Shown in pieces: positions 21,058-29,494 of a stretch of DNA of 32,432 bases; positions within the stretch are counted from its first letter, which is position 1; the number at the start of each line of letters is the position of its first letter. The notes beneath the pieces were generated by a model. The model was not told the DNA's origin. It saw only the letters and a list, made by a program, of their open reading frames with translations, and did not search any database. The DNA is taken from positions 1 to 32,432 of the forward strand of contig CAITDI010000001.1 of NCBI GenBank assembly GCA_903891095.1, written 5' to 3'. This DNA is from an uncultured bacterium. GTDB taxonomy: Bacteria > Planctomycetota > Phycisphaerae > Phycisphaerales > SM1A02. The position numbers and the translations under genes are program-made.

Positions 21058-24000
21058 TCACTTGATCTCGTACGAGTCGACGATCGTGCCGTTCTTATCG
21101 CGGGCGTTGCCGTCGAGCGCGGATCGCACGAACTCGATCTTCGCTGCGCCGTCGGCGCCGAGCTTGACGCGGAGATACCCAGGGCTTCCGAGGATCGTCC
21201 CCGACGCGTAGCCGTACTCCTCGGCGCTGCGCGTTCCGCCTGCTGCGTTGCCAGGCTGCGGCACGCACTGGTACACGACGCCGTCCTTGGACGAGTGCAC
21301 ATACAGGTGATCATGCCCGTGGAACACCGCTGAAACGCCGTGTTTCACCAGCAACTGGTGGATCGGCATCGGCCAGCCCGGACGATGCTCGGCGAAACCA
21401 TCGCTGCCGTCGGCGTTCTTGCCGCCCCACTCAAAGAACGGCGCGCTCTCCACGCCACCGCGCGCGGCGGGGCCGCCGATGCCGCCGACGAGGTGATGGA
21501 TGAACACGAACTTGCGCTTGGCCTTGGACTTTGCGAGCGTGTCGGCGAGCCAGTCGTACTGCGCGCGGCCGAGCGTGCGCGACCAGCTCGCGTCTTGCGG
21601 CTCGAGCTGCTTGACATCAGGTCCGCCGCCCGCGCCGCCGCCGCCGCCGCGCATGCGCTCGGTCGCGAACCAGAACGGATCGAGCACGACGCACAGCGCG
21701 TCGCCCCATTCGAACGCGTAGTAGTTCGCGCCGCGGCCGTCCTTCATCGCGGTGGCGCCGGTGAACATCTTGCCGTCGATCACGGGCGCGGGAAATCGCG
21801 CGGTGCGCTGCTTGTACGACCACTCGCCCATGCCTCGGCCCTGTGCTCCATTCTCGTCGCCCTTCTCGCCGTCGTGGTTGCCGAGCACCATGAAGAGCGG
21901 GGCGGTGTCGCACGCGATGCCGAAGTAGTAGCGCTGCGCGTCGTACTGCGGAAGCGCGCGCTCGTAGTCCTGCCCGCGCTTGTCGGTCATGAACGTGTCG
22001 CCGAGGTCGACGAAGAAGTCGGGCTTGTCGGCGCGGACATTGCGGAGCGTCTGCTCGTAGACCTTCGGATCCATGTTCGCGTCGAGATGCGAGTCGGCCT
22101 GGATGTCGAAGGTAAAGGAGCTGCCGCTCGCGCGCGGAAGCTGAAAACGCGCGGTCTCGCCCCACGCGGGCGCCTTGTCGCCGTCGCGCTTGAGGCCGAC
22201 GCGATAGAGGTATTCGCTTGCCGGCTGGAGTTCGGTCAGCTCGATCGTGCCGACGCCGTCGGCTGCGATGGCAACGGGCTTCGACTGCAGCTTGCGCGGT
22301 GCGCGCTCAGTCCAGTACTCGACGGTTGCTTCGGCGGCTTTGGCGAGATCGATCGACAGCGTGATCGAGTTGCTGGTCGGGCGCACGAGGACGACATCGA
22401 TGTCGTGCGCGGGGACCTCGGTGTGGAACGCGGTCATGCGCGCGAGAAGACCGCCGCCGCCACCGCCTCCTCCGCCGCCGCCGCCGCCGCCACCTTGGCC
22501 GCGACCACCTTGGCCACCGCGGCGCCCGCCGCCTTGTCCGCCGCCGCCGCCACCTGCGCCGCCGCCACCACCGCCCTGGCCTCCACCCTGCGCACCACGC
22601 TGTCCGCGCGGCGGGGGAGCGTCATCGCTCGAGCCCTGACGCGCGTAGCGCAGGTCGACGCTCGCGGTGCCGAGCGTGGTCTTCTCGATCGCCTTGAGGA
22701 GCTGGGCGCGCGTGACGCCTTCGCGGCCTGCCTCGAGTTTTGGCGCTTCGGAGAGCGCGTACACCGTCACGGTGTAGACCTTCTCGCCAGGGCCCTTCGA
22801 GCAGGGCGGCGTGTATTCGCTGCGGCGATTGACGGTGTTCACGCCCCAGCTGCCGATGTCGTGCGCGCCTTCCTTGAGCCCCGCCGTCGACGCGGGGATG
22901 CCGAAGACGACCATGTAGACATGCGGCTCCTCGGCGTCGGGCGGAATGTGGTGCATCACCACGGCGATGCTCTTGGTGTCCTTGGGCAGACCCGACCAGT
23001 TGAGCGCGGGCGAAAGGCTCGCGCCGTCGCAGGTGCAGCGCATGTCGAGCAGGCCCTTCGCGTCGAGCGAGGCGCAGTCGAGGTTCATGCCGGGCGTGTT
23101 CGCGAGCTTTGGCGGCGGGGGAGATGCGTTGTCGTCGCGCGGCGGGTTGTCATCGCGTGGCGGCGGCGGGCGATCGCCGCCACCTTGACCCTGACCACCA
23201 CCGCGGCGTCCGCCGCCGCCTCCACCACCGCCACCCTGTCCTTGTCCCTGTCCTTGCCCCTGTCCTTGGCGAGGCGGACGACCCGCGCCGCCGCCCTGAC
23301 CACCGCCACCGCCACCGCCGCGTTCACCGCGCGCGGTGTACGTCTCCTTCGTCACCTTGCCGTCGGCGTCGGTGAACACGAAGTTCGCCTTGCCGTCGGG
23401 CAGGACCTCGTACGCGATCGTGCCCTTCTTCGCGCCGCCGATTTGGTACTCGAGCGACCACGACTTCTCGCCGGTCTGCTTGAAGCCGACGATGCGCGCG
23501 CCGCGCAGCACCTGCAGCGCAGGACGCATCGGATTCGCGTGTGCCTGCGGCACGACTTCGTTCTCGGGGCCGGGGCCGGAGAGCTCGGCCTTGCCGCGCA
23601 GACCGCCGTTGATGTACGGGAACGACTTCGACGCGTGGTAGTGGTACGAGCGCGTGCCGCCGCCGAAACCTTCGCCCTTGGGCAGTTCGCAGAAGTGACC
23701 GTTGAGCTCGTCGAGCTTGTCGTGCGAGCCGCACGGGCACACGCCATCTTCGCCGGCCTTGGCCGCGGGATCGAACAGCCCGTAGATCGGGAAACCGTCG
23801 AGCGCGTACGCGATCGGCTTGCCCTTGCCGACGATCTTGGCGAGCGCGAGCGGTGCGGCGTGGTAGTGGTAGTCGTCGGCGCGTCCGCAGTGGCCGCCGA
23901 ACTCGTCGAGCTCGCCGATCGAGAAGCTGTCGACGCCGCGGTTGTTGAGCGCGTTGAAGATCGGGATGCCGTTGGCCGCGAGCGCGACCGCGCCCTTCAT

Positions 24001-24618
24001 GAGGTTCGACTTGCCGAGGATCGGCTTGTCGGCGAGCTCGGGCTTGAGCGGGATCTGCCAGGCGTTCGCGCCTTCGTACTTCTGCGGGAGCGGGACCTGC
24101 TGCTGCCACGCGGTGATGCCGACCATCATCGTCATCTCGAGCGGCTTGTGCGGCAGGCCGTCGCTCTCGATGTAGAGCCAGCGCTCGTCGGCGCGCGTCT
24201 TCACAAACGGCGCGAAGGCGTCGAAGATCGCGGCTTGCGCGGGCTTGCCGGTTGCGGCCGACTGCGTTGCGGCGGACTGCGGCGCGGCGTTGTCCTTCGC
24301 GGCCGCTTGTTCGACGCGCGATTCGTTGAACGCGCGGATCGCGGCGATGCGCTGCTCGGCCTCGCTGCGATCGGGCGCGGCCAGGTCGTCGAGCGCGATG
24401 GTCGCGAGTTCGCCCGACGCCGTCGCGATCGCGACCTTGCCCGAGCGCGCGAAGAGGAACGAGCCGTCGACGACTTCGCCCGTGCGCGCGTTGGTCCACG
24501 CACGGGAGGAGGCCGCGTTGAACTCGTCGGGCGGATGCGCGTGCGCGTGCGCGGTTGCGGCGGCGACGACGACGGCAAGACTGTGTGCGGCGAACGCGCG
24601 GATGGTGTGGAGTTTCAT
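21058..24618 (-). CDS. Giant secreted SHD1-YHYH-PEBP-Fn3-metallophosphoesterase fusion
   Basis: A 1186-residue exported protein, start MKLHTIRAF at 24618, signal peptide to about 27. Domains in order: SHD1-like (about 35-90, [20 protein letters not shown]); YHYH domain (about 215-365) with YHYH at 250-253 and again at 325-328, plus several Cys; Gly/Gln-rich linker (432-482); YbhB/PEBP domain (510-660, [15 protein letters not shown], then [21 protein letters not shown]); poly-Gly linker (670-723); Fn3-like purple-acid-phosphatase N-domain (735-830); metallophosphoesterase (835-1150). The last has DSH (842-844), GDTF (873-876), GNHD (913-916), HH (1041-1042) and HGHDH (1100-1104), the full dinuclear-metal set, so it should be a phosphatase or phosphodiesterase. 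YHYH has no settled function. It is 37 bases from the sulfatase gene in the same operon. Domain calls are firm for YHYH, PEBP and phosphoesterase, tentative for SHD1. Confidence 0.87.
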   Translation of the reverse strand: MKLHTIRAFAAHSLAVVVAAATAHAHAHPPDEFNAASSRAWTNARTGEVVDGSFLFARSGKVAIATASGELATIALDDLAAPDRSEAEQRIAAIRAFNESRVEQAAAKDNAAPQSAATQSAATGKPAQAAIFDAFAPFVKTRADERWLYIESDGLPHKPLEMTMMVGITAWQQQVPLPQKYEGANAWQIPLKPELADKPILGKSNLMKGAVALAANGIPIFNALNNRGVDSFSIGELDEFGGHCGRADDYHYHAAPLALAKIVGKGKPIAYALDGFPIYGLFDPAAKAGEDGVCPCGSHDKLDELNGHFCELPKGEGFGGGTRSYHYHASKSFPYINGGLRGKAELSGPGPENEVVPQAHANPMRPALQVLRGARIVGFKQTGEKSWSLEYQIGGAKKGTIAYEVLPDGKANFVFTDADGKVTKETYTARGERGGGGGGGQGGGAGRPPRQGQGQGQGQGQGGGGGGGGGRRGGGQGQGGGDRPPPPRDDNPPRDDNASPPPPKLANTPGMNLDCASLDAKGLLDMRCTCDGASLSPALNWSGLPKDTKSIAVVMHHIPPDAEEPHVYMVVFGIPASTAGLKEGAHDIGSWGVNTVNRRSEYTPPCSKGPGEKVYTVTVYALSEAPKLEAGREGVTRAQLLKAIEKTTLGTASVDLRYARQGSSDDAPPPRGQRGAQGGGQGGGGGGAGGGGGGQGGGRRGGQGGRGQGGGGGGGGGGGGGGGLLARMTAFHTEVPAHDIDVVLVRPTSNSITLSIDLAKAAEATVEYWTERAPRKLQSKPVAIAADGVGTIELTELQPASEYLYRVGLKRDGDKAPAWGETARFQLPRASGSSFTFDIQADSHLDANMDPKVYEQTLRNVRADKPDFFVDLGDTFMTDKRGQDYERALPQYDAQRYYFGIACDTAPLFMVLGNHDGEKGDENGAQGRGMGEWSYKQRTARFPAPVIDGKMFTGATAMKDGRGANYYAFEWGDALCVVLDPFWFATERMRGGGGGAGGGPDVKQLEPQDASWSRTLGRAQYDWLADTLAKSKAKRKFVFIHHLVGGIGGPAARGGVESAPFFEWGGKNADGSDGFAEHRPGWPMPIHQLLVKHGVSAVFHGHDHLYVHSSKDGVVYQCVPQPGNAAGGTRSAEEYGYASGTILGSPGYLRVKLGADGAAKIEFVRSALDGNARDKNGTIVDSYEIK

Positions 24619-24655
24619 GTGTGGGTCGTCCGTTGGTGCTTCGTCTGTCGGTGAT

Positions 24656-26299
24656 TCAGTTGTTGTTGCCGTTGCCGTTCTTGCCGCCGCCGCCGCCGCC
24701 ACCGCCGCGCTTCTTGCCGTTGGGCTTCTTGGGCTGGTTGTCGTCGGGCGGCGTGGTGTCGGCAGGCTTGCTGTCGGTCGCGGACTTGCCGCCTTCAGGC
24801 GATGGCGACGGCGCAGGCGCGGGCGTCGGCATCTGCGCGTTGACGGCCTTGAGGTACGCGTCGAGCTTCGCCTCGAGTTCCTTCACGCGCTCGGGCATCG
24901 ACGCGGCGAGATCGTTCGACTCGCCGGGATCCTTGCGAATGTCGTACAGCTTGACGGTCTTGGTGTCGTAGTTGCGCACGAGCTTGTGATCGCCGAGGTA
25001 GATCGCCGACGCAGGCCCGCCGTTGTTGAGGTCGTAGTGGGGGAAGTGGATCACGATCTCCTCGTGGGAGCGCGCGATCGCGCCTTCGCCGGTCTTCGAC
25101 TTGAGCACGGGCACGAGGCTGCCGCCTTCGACCGCGGTGCGCGCGTCGGGATTCTCAGGCTTCGCGAGCGGCGCGCCCGCGAGATCGCGCATCGTTGGCA
25201 GGAGATCCATGCCGGTCGCGCGAACACGGCTGATGGCGTTGGCCGAAATGCCAGGGCCGATCACGATGAACGGCACGCGGATGCCGCCTTCGCTCACGCT
25301 GCCCTTGGCGCCAGCGAAGGGAGGATTTGCGGCGCGCGCGTTGCGTCCGCCGCCGCCACCGCCCGCGCCGCCGCCACCGCCACCACCACCACCACCGCCA
25401 CCACCTTGCGCGCCATGATCGGCGCTGAAGAAGATGTACGTGTTGTCCGCGACGCCCATCTCGGCGAGCGCTGCGCGCACTCGGCCGATCTGCACATCGA
25501 CCGTGTGCTGGCCAGCGATCGCGCCCATCGGCTTGCCGCTCACGCCGGGGACGAGCGACTTCGCGAGCGCGAGCGACTCGGGCGTCGCTTCTTCTTCGCT
25601 GCCGAAGCCGTAGTGGGACATCTGCACGAAGAACGGCTTGCCCGCCTTGATCTGCGCGCGCATGAACGCGATGCCCTTGTCGGTGATCATCGCGGCCTGC
25701 TCGGGATTGGGCGTGCCGTCGTGGTCGGGACCCTGGTTCGAGTTCGGGCCATCGGAGTCGTCGAAGCCGTTCGCCTTGGGGTCGTAGCGGCCGACATGCC
25801 ACTTGCCGTAGTGCGCGGTGCCGTAGCCGAGTTCGCGCAGCACATCGCCCGTGGTCGTGACGCCCGCGGGAATCACCGTGTCTGGCGTCGGCGCGACCAT
25901 CTTGAGCAGCTGGTACTGCGAGCCGTTGCCTTGCTCGCGGCGGTTTGCGCCGCCCTCGTTCTGGTAGGTCATGTGCAGCTTCGCGGGCGAAATGCCCGTC
26001 ACGAAGCTCGCGCGCGACGGCGTACAGCGCGGGCACGACGCGTAGAAGTCGCTCAAGCGCATGCCCTCGGCGGCCATCTTCTCGAGATTGGGCGTGAGGC
26101 CCGCGGGGCGCGCGTGCGACGGCGGCTGGCCGTCCATGTCGACGGAGGTGCTCGACCATCCCGTCGCCTCGGCTTGGATGAAGACGAAGTTCGGCTGCTT
26201 CTTCGCGGGCGTTTCGGCCTTCTTGGCGGGCGCGGCGGTCTGCGCAGGCGTTGCAGACTGAAGAAGCAGGAGGGCGATGGTGAGCAGTGCGCGGATCAT
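24656..26299 (-). CDS. Secreted formylglycine-type sulfatase with poly-Gly insertion
   Basis: A 547-residue exported sulfatase. The signal peptide is [21 protein letters not shown]. The active-site signature [11 protein letters not shown] puts Cys92 in place for conversion to formylglycine. YGKWHVG (Lys166, His168) and the Asp294-His295 pair in FFSADHGAQ are the later catalytic and metal positions. The first metal-binding pair, normally two Asp in an ADDxGW segment, reads AEATGW here (Glu44, Ala45). Right after SADHGAQ there is a run of about 19 Gly (299-318, one Ala), and the C-terminus is a Pro/Ser/Thr/Lys-rich tail ending in Gly and Asn. It should cut sulfate esters from polysaccharides outside the cytoplasm, if the altered metal site still works. 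Spacing of 21 bases to the regulator gene upstream and 37 bases to the fusion gene downstream indicates one operon. Confidence 0.9.
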   Translation of the reverse strand: MIRALLTIALLLLQSATPAQTAAPAKKAETPAKKQPNFVFIQAEATGWSSTSVDMDGQPPSHARPAGLTPNLEKMAAEGMRLSDFYASCPRCTPSRASFVTGISPAKLHMTYQNEGGANRREQGNGSQYQLLKMVAPTPDTVIPAGVTTTGDVLRELGYGTAHYGKWHVGRYDPKANGFDDSDGPNSNQGPDHDGTPNPEQAAMITDKGIAFMRAQIKAGKPFFVQMSHYGFGSEEEATPESLALAKSLVPGVSGKPMGAIAGQHTVDVQIGRVRAALAEMGVADNTYIFFSADHGAQGGGGGGGGGGGGGAGGGGGGRNARAANPPFAGAKGSVSEGGIRVPFIVIGPGISANAISRVRATGMDLLPTMRDLAGAPLAKPENPDARTAVEGGSLVPVLKSKTGEGAIARSHEEIVIHFPHYDLNNGGPASAIYLGDHKLVRNYDTKTVKLYDIRKDPGESNDLAASMPERVKELEAKLDAYLKAVNAQMPTPAPAPSPSPEGGKSATDSKPADTTPPDDNQPKKPNGKKRGGGGGGGGKNGNGNNN

Positions 26300-26320
26300 G
26301 ATGTCGGTTGTGTGCTGGTG

Positions 26321-27310
26321 TCAGCGTTCGCGGATCACTTGCCGCTCGGGCTCGTGATGGAAGTCGTGGGTGAAGAACGCCGCCTCGAGCGGCGAATTGC
26401 CGACAAGTTCGAGCTCGACCGAGCGCGGGCCGCCCTGCGCCTGGGGGAGATTCTCGAGGAGCATGCGGTGGATCTCGGCGGTCTTGGTGTCGTAGGTGAT
26501 CGTGATGCGCTTTGGTCCGCCGCGCGCGTCTGCCTTGCGCACGGCCTCGAGGATCGACTCGCCGCTGCGGACGAGCGGCACGCGCATCGCGAGGTCGTAG
26601 GACTTGGCGAGTTCGGCGAGCCCGTCGCGCGGGTCGAGGAACGACACGTTGCGCTGGCTTCCCGGCAACGCGCCGCGGAATCGCAGCGGATCCGAGCTCA
26701 CGCGCACCGCGCCGCGATTGGGAACGATCCACGCGGTGGCGCCGTCGCTGCCGGTGACGACGCGCGCGCCGGTTTCATCGGTGCGAATGAGCACGTAGCT
26801 GTTTGCGCCGCGAACGAAGAACTGCGCGCCGTCGATCGCGGAGGGGGTGGGTGCAGACTTGTCGTGGGAAATAGCGTGGATCACGTAGCTGCGATCACGG
26901 CTTCGATCGCGGCTGGGCGCGCCGACCTGCTCCAGCGCGCGGCTCGCCGCGACGACGCGCGCGAGCTCGCTCTCGGCCGCAACCGCGGTGGACGCGGGAA
27001 TGCCGAACCAGATCGCGAGCGTCGCCGCAAGGAGGATCGTGGCCGCGAGGAGCACGCGGCGCGTGCGGTGGATCCAGATCACGCGGCGCGCGGCGCTGCG
27101 CCCAGTGGCGACGACGACACTGAACTCGCGCTCGATCGCGTCATGCAGCATCGCGGCGCGCGCGAATTCGCGCGCGCGCGCGGGATCGGCGGCGATCGCG
27201 GCGTTGAAGCGCGCGCGGGCGAATTCGTCGAGAGTGTCGTCGAGCGCGCCGTGCAGGAGCGCGTGCCAGTCGGCGTCGCGCGACGAATCGTGTTGCGTCG
27301 AGTCGGTCAC
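26321..27310 (-). CDS. Membrane-anchored anti-sigma-like regulator with LolA/RseB-like outer domain
   Basis: A 329-residue single-pass protein from a GTG at 27310 overlapping the sigma stop (GTGA). The N-terminal 65 residues (LLHGALDDTLDEFARARFNAAIAADPARAREFARAAMLHDAIE) match the cytoplasmic helical part of planctomycete anti-sigma/FecR-like regulators, without a zinc-binding HxxxCxxC. One TM helix lies at about 86-106 (VLLAATILLAATLAIWFGI). The extracytoplasmic part (about 115-329) has strand patterns like FFVRGANSYVLIRTDETG and GATAWIVPNRGAVRVSSDP. These recall LolA/RseB-type folds, which bind lipid, but I am not certain. It probably binds and inhibits the sigma factor until the outer domain senses an envelope or substrate signal. 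Confidence 0.7.
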   Translation of the reverse strand: MTDSTQHDSSRDADWHALLHGALDDTLDEFARARFNAAIAADPARAREFARAAMLHDAIEREFSVVVATGRSAARRVIWIHRTRRVLLAATILLAATLAIWFGIPASTAVAAESELARVVAASRALEQVGAPSRDRSRDRSYVIHAISHDKSAPTPSAIDGAQFFVRGANSYVLIRTDETGARVVTGSDGATAWIVPNRGAVRVSSDPLRFRGALPGSQRNVSFLDPRDGLAELAKSYDLAMRVPLVRSGESILEAVRKADARGGPKRITITYDTKTAEIHRMLLENLPQAQGGPRSVELELVGNSPLEAAFFTHDFHHEPERQVIRER

Positions 27311-27831
27311 GCGCCGCCCTCCGCGGCCACGCGTTGCTCGATGCACGCACGCAGCTGCTCGCGCATGCGCTGCAGCGACTTGGCGGCGGTGTTGGGCTGG
27401 ATGCCGAGGATTTCCGCGATGCGCGCCGGCCTGAGCCCGCGGCGATAGCGGAGTTCGCAGATCTCGCGCGTCTGTCCCTCGAGCTTGGCGATGCAGTCGG
27501 CGAGGTGCGCCATGCGCGCGCGCTCGACCTCGGCGACCTCGGCGATCGCGGCGGCCAGCGCGTCCGCCGCCTCGGGCTGGAGAAGCAAGGGACGCCTGCT
27601 CCTTCGGCGCACCGAGTCGGCGGCAACGCGTTGGGCGATCCCCATCACCCAAGGCAGGAACGGCCGCGATGGGTCGTAGCCGTCGTACGACTCCAGCACC
27701 GCCATCGCGACCTCCTGCATGCAGTCATCGCGCTCGGCCCCCGAGCCGACGAGTGCATGCAGAAACGCCGAGACCGCAGGCTGGGCCTGGGTCCATTGGG
27801 CAAACGCGCGGCGGGTCGATTCGTCCATCAC
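27307..27831 (-). CDS. ECF RNA polymerase sigma factor
   Basis: A 174-residue sigma-70-family factor of the extracytoplasmic-function class. Region 2 runs from about 18 to 75: DDCMQEVAMAVLESYDGYDP then RPFLPWVMGIAQRVAADSVRRRSRR, the usual DNA-melting and -10 recognition helices. Region 4 (about 115-165) holds LEGQTREICELRYRRGLRPARIAEILGIQPNTAAKSLQRMREQL, the -35-binding helix-turn-helix. There is no region 3. The pattern fits the planctomycete and verrucomicrobial sigma factors that sit beside FecR-like regulators. The gene directly precedes and overlaps its presumed regulator, and the sulfatase and fusion genes follow, so these are the likely targets. A promoter it recognises cannot be read with confidence. 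Confidence 0.93.
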   Translation of the reverse strand: MMDESTRRAFAQWTQAQPAVSAFLHALVGSGAERDDCMQEVAMAVLESYDGYDPSRPFLPWVMGIAQRVAADSVRRRSRRPLLLQPEAADALAAAIAEVAEVERARMAHLADCIAKLEGQTREICELRYRRGLRPARIAEILGIQPNTAAKSLQRMREQLRACIEQRVAAEGGA

Positions 27832-27915
27832 GGCGAGATCCTGCGCGGTGTATTCCCGCGTCGCTGCGATTCGTGACCGACAAAGTGCGCGGATTGGTGC
27901 AAATCGCCCGCGCGG

Positions 27916-28560
27916 TCACTTCGCGCGCTTGAGCGTCATGTCGATCACGACCGGCTTGGTGACGGCCTTCGTCAAAGCACCGTCGCCCTCGCCTTGCTTG
28001 ACGGGCTTGGACTCGATGCGCATGGCGAGCGTATCGGCGTCCTTGAGCGAGTAGGTCACGCTGGCGAGGTCGCCCGCGTTGGCCTTGGCCGCATCGTCGA
28101 CGGGCACGAAGACCGCGACATTGTCCTTGGCCGACGAAAGACGAAGGTTCATCGCCTCCTTGCGGCGCGGGTCGGCCTCGAAGTTGCCGTGGACGTGCAT
28201 CTGGCGGAGGAGCACGTCGCCGTTGGCGCCGACCACGACCTGCGTGAACTCGAAGAACGCGGGCGTGCCGTCGGGGCGCGTCTGGCGGAAGCTGCCGAGC
28301 ATCGACTTGCCGCGCGCGGGCATCCAGAGTTCCTCGCTGACCATGCCGTTGGGGAGCTCGGTGACCCAGTGGCCCGCGATGAAGGCGAGCGGCGCGAGTT
28401 CGGCGGCCGTCGGGGCGGGGGTGCGCGCAGCGGGCTTGGTCGCGGGCGCCGGAGCCGCGGCGGGCGCAGCAGCCGGAGTTGCGGCGGGCGCTGGCGGGTC
28501 GGCGGGAGCGTTGAGCGAAAGGGCGGCGGCGGCGATGGTCGTGAGCATGAAGTCGAACAT
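27916..28560 (-). CDS. Exported DUF6265-family protein
   Basis: A 214-residue protein. The first residues MFDFMLTTIAAAALSLNAPA form a short signal peptide, followed by an Ala/Pro-rich linker. The core starts at LAPLAFIAGHWVTELPNGMVSEELWMPARGKSMLGSFRQTRPDG, the W-G-x-x-E-W..P.G.s.lG..R pattern of DUF6265, a lipocalin-like beta-barrel family of unknown function. The rest (DVLLRQMHVHGNFEADPRRKE) continues that pattern. The same frame stays open upstream to 29250, but that is antisense to the DUF2071 gene and is rejected; the ATG at 28560 gives the signal peptide. It is 84 bases upstream of the sigma gene on the same strand and may or may not belong to its transcript. Confidence 0.8.
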   Translation of the reverse strand: MFDFMLTTIAAAALSLNAPADPPAPAATPAAAPAAAPAPATKPAARTPAPTAAELAPLAFIAGHWVTELPNGMVSEELWMPARGKSMLGSFRQTRPDGTPAFFEFTQVVVGANGDVLLRQMHVHGNFEADPRRKEAMNLRLSSAKDNVAVFVPVDDAAKANAGDLASVTYSLKDADTLAMRIESKPVKQGEGDGALTKAVTKPVVIDMTLKRAK

Positions 28561-28617
28561 GGGGCGGAGAGGGTAGCGCAGCGGGGGCGATCTGCGATCA
28601 TCGCCGTCGAGAATCCC

Positions 28618-29397
28618 ATGCAGTACTTCGCGCCGCACCCCGCGCTGCCCACGCCCGGAACGCCCAGCCAACGCCCGTGGCCAGAGCCCGCGCGCGCGTG
28701 GTCGGTCACGATGGCGTGGGAGGACCTCGTGTTCCTGCACTGGCGCGTCGACGCGCAGGCGCTCGCCGCGCACATCCCGCCGGGGCTCGAGCTCGAGACC
28801 TTCGATGGCAGCGCGTGGCTCGCGGTCGTGCCGTTTCGCATGGCGCGCACGCGGTTTCGCTGGATGCCGCCGGTGCCGACGACGCATGCGTTTCCGGAGC
28901 TCAACGTGCGCACCTATGTTCGCGCGCAAACGCGCGGGGGCGCGGTGCGGCCGGGCGTGTGGTTCTTCAGTCTCGATGCGGTGAGCAGGCTTGCGGTGGA
29001 AGGCGCGCGCGTGACGTTCGGATTGCCGTACTTCGCGGCGCGCATGCGCTGCGCGTCGCGCGACGGACGCACGACCTACGCAAGCGAGCGCGTCGATCGG
29101 CGCGGTCCTGCCGCGCGATTTGAGGCGAGCTGGCGCGTCGCGGGCGAGCACGCGCGCGCGGTGCCTGGCACGCTCGAGCACTGGCTCGTCGAGCGCTACT
29201 GCCTGTACGCGCTGCGGCGCGGGCGGCTCGTGTGCGGCGAGGTCGCGCACAAGCCGTGGGAGGTCGCGCCGGTGGATCTGCGCATCGAGGCGTGCGAGAT
29301 GACGCGCCTTGTTGATTGCGAGACGCGCGGCGCGCCCGCGTCGGCGCTCGCGGCGCGTGCGGTGGAAGTCGCCGCGTGGTCGCCTGTGGCGGTGTGA
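28618..29397 (+). CDS. DUF2071 (YqjF-like) protein
   Basis: A 259-residue cytoplasmic protein of the DUF2071/YqjF family. Characteristic stretches are WEDLVFLHWRVDAQALAAHIPPGLELETFDG, AWLAVVPFRMARTR, FPELNVRTYVR, GVWFFSLDAVSRLAVEGAR and LVERYCLYALRRGRLVCGEVAHKPW. No enzymatic activity is established for this family. The ATG at 28618 fits the family start (an alternative lies at 28711); the open frame upstream of it is antisense to the divergent DUF6265 gene. The divergent spacing is only 57 bases. Confidence 0.9.
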   Translation: MQYFAPHPALPTPGTPSQRPWPEPARAWSVTMAWEDLVFLHWRVDAQALAAHIPPGLELETFDGSAWLAVVPFRMARTRFRWMPPVPTTHAFPELNVRTYVRAQTRGGAVRPGVWFFSLDAVSRLAVEGARVTFGLPYFAARMRCASRDGRTTYASERVDRRGPAARFEASWRVAGEHARAVPGTLEHWLVERYCLYALRRGRLVCGEVAHKPWEVAPVDLRIEACEMTRLVDCETRGAPASALAARAVEVAAWSPVAV

Positions 29398-29398
29398 T

Positions 29399-29456
29399 CC
29401 GATTTGGTGAGGCGATTTGGTGAGGCGATGTGTTGAGGCGATGTGGTGATGCGATG
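29399..29456. repeat. Four and a half tandem copies of a 13-bp unit
   Basis: The unit gcgatttggtgag occurs at 29399-29411 (one change), 29412-29424 (perfect), 29425-29437 and 29438-29450 (two to three changes each), with a partial copy to 29456. It starts directly after the DUF2071 stop codon and ends 38 bases before the methyltransferase start, so it fills most of the gap and could influence expression of the gene at 29495. Confidence 0.9.
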
Positions 29457-29494
29457 AAGCGCCTCCGCCGCGCGCCAGGCGCTAAGGTGCGGCG

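Noticed and set aside
21340-24654. 1104-codon plus-strand frame opposite the giant secreted fusion gene
   Set aside because: It is the antisense shadow of a high-GC coding gene: Arg/Ala/Val-rich, without signal peptide or motif. The minus-strand protein has five recognisable domains.
24245-27448. 1067-codon plus-strand frame opposite sulfatase and regulator
   Set aside because: Antisense of three genes, with composition typical of GC-rich shadows and no domain.
27916-29250. Long version of the DUF6265 gene starting at 29250
   Set aside because: The extra part is antisense to the DUF2071 gene; the ATG at 28560 gives a clean signal peptide and the family-sized protein.
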